Of a stretch of 20,362 bases of DNA, positions 16,566 to 20,362 are shown piece by piece; the first letter of the stretch is position 1, and each line of letters opens with the position of its first letter. Source of the stretch: Tritrichomonas foetus (lineage: Eukaryota > Parabasalia > Tritrichomonadida > Tritrichomonadidae); assembly GCA_001839685.1 (NCBI GenBank), contig MLAK01000344.1:73221-93582 (forward strand), read 5' to 3'. The notes under the pieces were generated by a model. That model was not told the DNA's origin. It was given only the letters and a program-made list of their open reading frames with translations, and did not search any database. The translations under genes and the position numbers were made by a program.

Positions 16566-18875
16566 TTACCTTATGTCTAGATCGTTATATTTTCTATCAA
16601 GGTATTCCTTTATACTCTGAAATATATCTATCATTATTTCTATGCAGTTAAGAGTAAACTTAATCACTGCTCTTGCAACCTTGATAAGAATTTTTGAGAT
16701 CGAGACAGAATCTGTTGAAGTTTCACAAATCGAAAAACTGAACAATCGTTCTGGTACTTTACACTTCAGTAGCATTCTCCCAATCATTTGTGCTTTATCT
16801 TCATCTTTACATAAATGCTTGCCTTTGTATAATTGTTTAGCATATTGAGCATAAGCAAAGATACTACCTTTTCTCATATATCTTTTTATGAATGGAATTA
16901 TAATTTTGAATGAATCATCATCATCATCTACGTTATGAATAAAAGTAAAAAGTGCTAAATCACAGCCCATGCTAATACTTTCCATTAAATATTCTAAGAA
17001 TTTTATATCATGTTTTTCTTTTAGCATTAGTGCATATAACAATTTAGTAAACTTGTCATTGCTTTGAAGATTTTTCTTGATTACATCACATTTGTGTTCA
17101 TAGTGATTCTTTTGAAATTGCTCATAGTCTAGAAAAGATTTTGATGGTAATGAGTATTCACTATTATTTTCAACTTTTTTAAAGTATTCAGATGGATTAT
17201 TTTCCAGGTGTTCAATTCCAAGTAAAAAGTTTGCATGAGAACGGAATTCATCAGTCTCAGCGGCTTCTTCTAAATAATGAATATATAATTCTTTGCATTG
17301 AATCTGATAGAAAAAGTTCCAGAATAAATACTCTCCATAATGAAGTTTAGTGGATGTCAAATTTCCTATTTTTATGGATAATTCATATAGGTGTATAGAT
17401 AAAGGGAGGTTTTGAAAGAGACCAAAAATTATCCCTTTTTTGAAAAATAAGGCTAATATTTCTAAGATAACAGCCAATGGTTTGTAGATATAGCATAAAA
17501 TATGATTGTTGAGAAATTCTTTGATATTTTTCATCATTATCTTAACATTACGCGAGAAATTGTCTTTACTTATCAAAGAATCCATGAGAAATTCTACCAA
17601 ATCATGAATTTTTTCTTCAAATGTGATGCTGTTTTGTACTTTTTCTTTCTGTAGTTTTAATAATTCAACAATGTCATTTTCATTGAAAGAAGTTTGATTC
17701 ATAATTAAAGGTTCAATAGATTTCGATCTTGAGTATAATTTATCATATATTTTTATAAAATTGATCTCTTTATTGTTTTTCTCAAAACAAAGTCTGATTA
17801 CCTCCTCATACCGATATTTAAAATATCCATTGCTTAAGGATACATTGTTATTTTGTGGATATTTTTCTTCTATTATAAAGTATAAAAGAAAACCAAAACG
17901 GTATAGATCAGATGACATATATTCTTTCTTTTTGATATTTGTAATTGTATCTTCCTTTTCGATATTTTCAAACAGTGTATAGAAATAATTAGTGATAATT
18001 GGCTTGATCGCTTCGGTTACTTTTATGTTTTTTCCCTTGTCTTGATCTTCATATCCTGAATTGATATTCCTCATAATTAAAATATTTTGAGGAGTGATAT
18101 TACCATGAGAAATTCCTTTGATTTCTAATGATATAAATGAGCAAATTAATTGCTTGATAATTGATTCCTTGATTTGATCTAAGTGTTTTAATTTTTCTTG
18201 ATTTAGAGAATTCAAAACTATATTGGCAGATTCATCATTTTCTTGATTCTGTTTTTCATATATCGTTAAAATGAACTTTTCAAGAGTTGGAAATGTTGTC
18301 GATTCATGAATAGTACAAGGTAATATTTCTGGTGTTTCCTTATTCACAGAATGATCATGCAAATCAAAACAGGAATCCCTATAAATAGAAGATAATGACG
18401 ATAATCGTGAATATAAAATGAGTTCATTTATATCTCCACAACTTTTGATTTCGAGAGAATAGAAATCAAATTCTTGAAAATATGAAATATAAGATTCCTT
18501 TTCAGAATTAATCTGGTGATTTACATTTTTGGGTTCTTTTTTCTTCTCACCTTCTTCTTTTTGCTTATTGATGAATGCTATAAGCTCATTTACATAAAGT
18601 GGAAGCATTTTGAGAAGTTTGAATCGACTTCTAATTTCCGCTTCTGACAACAATGTGATTATTTTGTAGCCCAAATAATATTGTTTATTCTTTTTATATT
18701 GGTAAATGCATTCATTGGGGCCAATTCGTTTAATCTTAGTGAAACACTTCTTTTTTATCTTATGCTTTTTTGGTTCCTGTTCATCATCTTTGTTGGTTTC
18801 CAAATTTGTATTTGTTCCTATTCGATATAACACTATTGTAATGATGGTAAGGATACTTGCCCATATCAAAATCAT
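16566..18875 (-). CDS. Membrane-anchored pseudokinase with Sel1-like repeats (paralogue 2)
   Basis: This is a 769-residue protein from the ATG at 18875; the preceding codon is GTG and is not used. Numbering here starts at that ATG. An N-terminal anchor at about 2-18 (ILIWASILTIITIVLY) is followed by a Lys-rich linker. The kinase-like region has IGPNECIYQYKKNKQYYLGY in the N-lobe, INELILYSRLSSL and FPTLEKF at the hinge, ISHGNITPQNILIM (255-268) for the catalytic loop (Asn at 259 in place of Asp), TNYFYT in place of DFG, and a retained alpha-F Asp in SSDLYRFGFLLYF (D323). Sel1/TPR-like helices occupy about 465-705, including AYAQYAKQLYKGKHLCK. The block near 473-521 (FQNLPLSIHLYE, TKLHYGEYLFWNF) is nearly identical in paralogue 1. 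A hydrophobic stretch lies at about 728-753. Activity is predicted absent. An acidic run (DDDDD) is peculiar to this copy. Confidence 0.85.
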   Translation of the reverse strand: MILIWASILTIITIVLYRIGTNTNLETNKDDEQEPKKHKIKKKCFTKIKRIGPNECIYQYKKNKQYYLGYKIITLLSEAEIRSRFKLLKMLPLYVNELIAFINKQKEEGEKKKEPKNVNHQINSEKESYISYFQEFDFYSLEIKSCGDINELILYSRLSSLSSIYRDSCFDLHDHSVNKETPEILPCTIHESTTFPTLEKFILTIYEKQNQENDESANIVLNSLNQEKLKHLDQIKESIIKQLICSFISLEIKGISHGNITPQNILIMRNINSGYEDQDKGKNIKVTEAIKPIITNYFYTLFENIEKEDTITNIKKKEYMSSDLYRFGFLLYFIIEEKYPQNNNVSLSNGYFKYRYEEVIRLCFEKNNKEINFIKIYDKLYSRSKSIEPLIMNQTSFNENDIVELLKLQKEKVQNSITFEEKIHDLVEFLMDSLISKDNFSRNVKIMMKNIKEFLNNHILCYIYKPLAVILEILALFFKKGIIFGLFQNLPLSIHLYELSIKIGNLTSTKLHYGEYLFWNFFYQIQCKELYIHYLEEAAETDEFRSHANFLLGIEHLENNPSEYFKKVENNSEYSLPSKSFLDYEQFQKNHYEHKCDVIKKNLQSNDKFTKLLYALMLKEKHDIKFLEYLMESISMGCDLALFTFIHNVDDDDDSFKIIIPFIKRYMRKGSIFAYAQYAKQLYKGKHLCKDEDKAQMIGRMLLKCKVPERLFSFSICETSTDSVSISKILIKVARAVIKFTLNCIEIMIDIFQSIKEYLDRKYNDLDIR

Positions 18876-18983
18876 CACTGTGTTCCAAGAAAAAAAATAT
18901 TGGAGGATTTGACTATTTTTTTATGACATCATCATTTTTTTAAACGTATTCACTCATGAAATGATCCTCTGAAATGAAATCAT

Positions 18984-19009
18984 GTGGCAGACATTATTTA
19001 GTCTGCCAC
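18984..19009. repeat. GC-rich hairpin, 9-bp stem with 8-nt AT loop
   Basis: GTGGCAGAC (18984-18992) and GTCTGCCAC (19001-19009) are perfect complements around the loop ATTATTTA. As RNA the stem can extend by one G-U and one A-U pair. Its GC content is far above the flanking DNA. In orientation it falls about 270 bases past the stop of the gene to its right and about 110 bases before the ATG of paralogue 2. Confidence 0.85.
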
Positions 19010-19033
19010 GTTGAAAAAGATGGCAACAATTGA

Positions 19034-19081
19034 CATTCAATAAATTGCATGACATCAAGTCATCAAAACAAATATTGAATG
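19034..19081. repeat. Nested inverted repeat
   Basis: CATTCAATA (19034-19042) pairs with TATTGAATG (19073-19081). Inside its loop, ATGAC (19049-19053) pairs with GTCAT (19059-19063) around ATCAA. Short stems, so moderate support only. Confidence 0.7.
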
Positions 19082-19276
19082 CAAAAACAATTTTTAGCAA
19101 AACAAAGTCAGATAATTAATCTCAAAAATATTAAAAATCACCCTACATTAATTCGTGATGTTTATTTATCGTGGTATGGCCAAATAAAACAGCTGATTGT
19201 GACCCAGGCTACTTACTTACTTATTTCATGAATTACTCCGCTATTTCTTTCATGCAAAAAATTTCGAAAGTGTGAT

Positions 19277-20362
19277 TTACTCTTCGCTTTTCTGTGCCTT
19301 CTTTGGTGATGGGGAGCGTGATGGAGAAGAGGCCTTGATTGGCTGTTTCTTGCGTGGTTTTGTTGGTGAGAGTTTGGCGACAATCAAAGGTGCAGCACGT
19401 GGAGAAGACCTCCTGCTGCCGCGGAATGATGGAGTGTCGATTGGTGTTGGGCGGTTTATTTCTACTTTTCTTTCAACTGGCTTCTCAACTTTATCGTTTT
19501 GAAGGTCGTCACTAAGCTGTTCAGCTTCCTCACTAGCTGGTTCATTGATGTCGGTTGCTGATTCTGCTGCGTCAACGGCGGAACTTCCATGCTCGGAAGC
19601 ACTTTCTGCAATTCCTTCTTCTTCTTGTTCTTGACATGGTTGTGAAACATGTTCTTCTCCTTGTTCAACTTCTGGAAGTGCTTCATCTTGCTCTGGTTTT
19701 TCTTGTTGCATTAATTCAGGTTTCTCAACAAGCGCATCAACTTCTGCTGCATCAACTTCAGAGTTTTCTTCTTCTTGAATTTGCTGAACATTTCTTTCTG
19801 CGATTGGTGAGAGTGGGTCACCCAGTATATGAGTGCCAATGGCTGAAGCAGACATCATGGAAAATGATTGATCAGTTTCTTCTGTTTGGTTGGAGGTATC
19901 AACATAATTTGTTTCCTTGTTCTCTTCGAAAACGAAGGAATCTTCTATATTGGAAATCTGAAGGTGTGAGCGTGGCTGTGATTCTGGATCATATGATTTA
20001 TGAGAAATAGATGCATCACTTTCCATGACATCTTGACGGTCAGATAATTGTTCACCTGGAATGACACTAATGACTGCTGCGGTATTTTCATCAACATTTG
20101 GTTTGATTGTGATTGCCTTCGGACTCATTGGAGCAGCGTTCTCACTATGTTGATATTCTTCTTCAAGTTGAACATCGCGTTGTTCAACTTCTTCTTGTGG
20201 TTGTTCTTCTTGTTGTTCAAATTCTTGTTGTTGTTGTTCTTCTTCTGTTGGTTGAGCTTCTTCAAGTTCGATATCACGTTGTTCAAATTCTTGTTCTTGT
20301 TCTTCTGTTGGCTGTTCTTCTTGTTGCTCAACTTCTTCTTGTTGCTCAACTTCTTCTTGTTG
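19277..20362 (-). CDS. Q/E-rich acidic protein with basic Ser-Pro tail (5' truncated)
   Basis: The frame is open from the right edge to TAA at 19277-19279, giving 361 residues. The Met at 20126-20128 is internal: the upstream codons continue in the same frame without a stop to base 20362. The first 80 or so residues are Gln/Glu repeats, including VEQQEE units and two related blocks, FEQRDIELEE and VEQRDVQLEE, each preceded by EEQP. An acidic, Ser-rich middle follows. The last 50 residues are basic with many Ser-Pro and Thr-Pro pairs (GSRRSSPRAAP, SPSRSPSPKKAQK), possible proline-directed kinase sites and a nuclear or cytoskeletal tail. No folded domain or membrane span is visible. Base composition is richer in GC than the neighbours. 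It is probably largely disordered; family not recognised. Confidence 0.85.
   Translation of the reverse strand, partial: QQEEVEQQEEVEQQEEQPTEEQEQEFEQRDIELEEAQPTEEEQQQQEFEQQEEQPQEEVEQRDVQLEEEYQHSENAAPMSPKAITIKPNVDENTAAVISVIPGEQLSDRQDVMESDASISHKSYDPESQPRSHLQISNIEDSFVFEENKETNYVDTSNQTEETDQSFSMMSASAIGTHILGDPLSPIAERNVQQIQEEENSEVDAAEVDALVEKPELMQQEKPEQDEALPEVEQGEEHVSQPCQEQEEEGIAESASEHGSSAVDAAESATDINEPASEEAEQLSDDLQNDKVEKPVERKVEINRPTPIDTPSFRGSRRSSPRAAPLIVAKLSPTKPRKKQPIKASSPSRSPSPKKAQKSEE
20162..20362 (-). repeat. Coding repeats, Q/E-rich (CAA/GAA)
   Basis: On the minus strand the sequence is dominated by GAA and CAA codons coding VEQQEE, EEQPTEEQEQ and EFEQRDIELEE-type units. The FEQRDIELEE/VEQRDVQLEE pair shows a longer duplicated block, about 40 codons apart. 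The array continues beyond the window. Confidence 0.8.

Larger units (their letters stand above)
18876..19276. other. Intergenic region with hairpins, upstream of paralogue 2
   Basis: TATGA at 18922-18926 reads TCATA on the minus strand and is a possible Initiator for paralogue 2, giving a leader of about 49 nt. Two hairpins lie at 18984-19009 and 19034-19081. No gene was seen. Confidence 0.55.

Noticed and set aside
889..18875. Spliceosomal introns
   Set aside because: No ACTAACACACAG-type trichomonad 3' splice motif was seen, and all main frames are uninterrupted.
19555..20010. 151-codon plus-strand frame rich in Leu and His
   Set aside because: It is the antisense shadow of the Gln/Glu-rich gene; reversed GAA/CAA codons give such composition.
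20126..20128. Met at 20126-20128 as the start of the Q/E-rich gene
   Set aside because: The same frame stays open to the window edge with matching repeat composition, so the true start lies outside.
20125..20349. Lys/Asn-rich minus-strand frame
   Set aside because: It is a frame-shifted reading of the Q/E repeats; the in-frame reading continues the 19277-20362 gene.

Overview
The window looks like nuclear DNA of a parabasalid protist, most likely a trichomonad close to Tritrichomonas; this is an inference. The DNA is very AT-rich, the long reading frames have no introns, and the gene families are eukaryotic (CAMK-type kinase, PP2A B'' subunit, kinase/Sel1 proteins, single-pass surface-type proteins). 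Two genes have a trichomonad-type Initiator (TCAYW) only 6-10 nt upstream of their ATG, which is typical of Trichomonas promoters. I saw no bacterial signals, rRNA, tRNA or CRISPR.

Layout, left to right. (1) 1-531 (+): the 3' end of a gene for a single-pass membrane protein. It has eleven identical 21-bp units coding KKDKDEE, then a membrane segment and a short tail. A 38-nt T run follows. (2) 889-2067 (+): an intact CAMK/AMPK-like Ser/Thr kinase. (3) 2603-3847 (+): a PP2A B''-type regulatory subunit with EF-hands, closest to TON2/FASS/PPP2R3C. (4) 3848-5233: a 1.4-kb gene-free stretch holding a large inverted repeat. (5) 5234-6946 (+): a helical, ARM/HEAT-like protein of unknown function, convergent with (6) 7117-8871 (-), a membrane protein with about a dozen spans. 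(7) 9028-12198 (+): a large type I surface protein, divergent from (6). (8) 12199-13052: non-coding, with a possible gene relic on the minus strand. (9) 13053-15362 (-) and 16566-18875 (-): tandem paralogues, each an N-terminal membrane anchor, a kinase-like domain without catalytic residues, and Sel1/TPR-like repeats. They are separated by 1.2 kb containing two perfect hairpins and a 28-nt palindrome. (10) 18876-19276: two more hairpins. (11) 19277-20362 (-): the 3' part of a Q/E-rich acidic protein with a basic Ser-Pro tail, running off the right edge.

The most unusual content is the tandem pair of membrane-anchored pseudokinase-Sel1 proteins. Next come the foldback at about 4.58-5.0 kb and the cluster of hairpins around the pair. 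The genes do not form an obvious pathway. The adjacent kinase and phosphatase subunit may be a coincidence of gene order.
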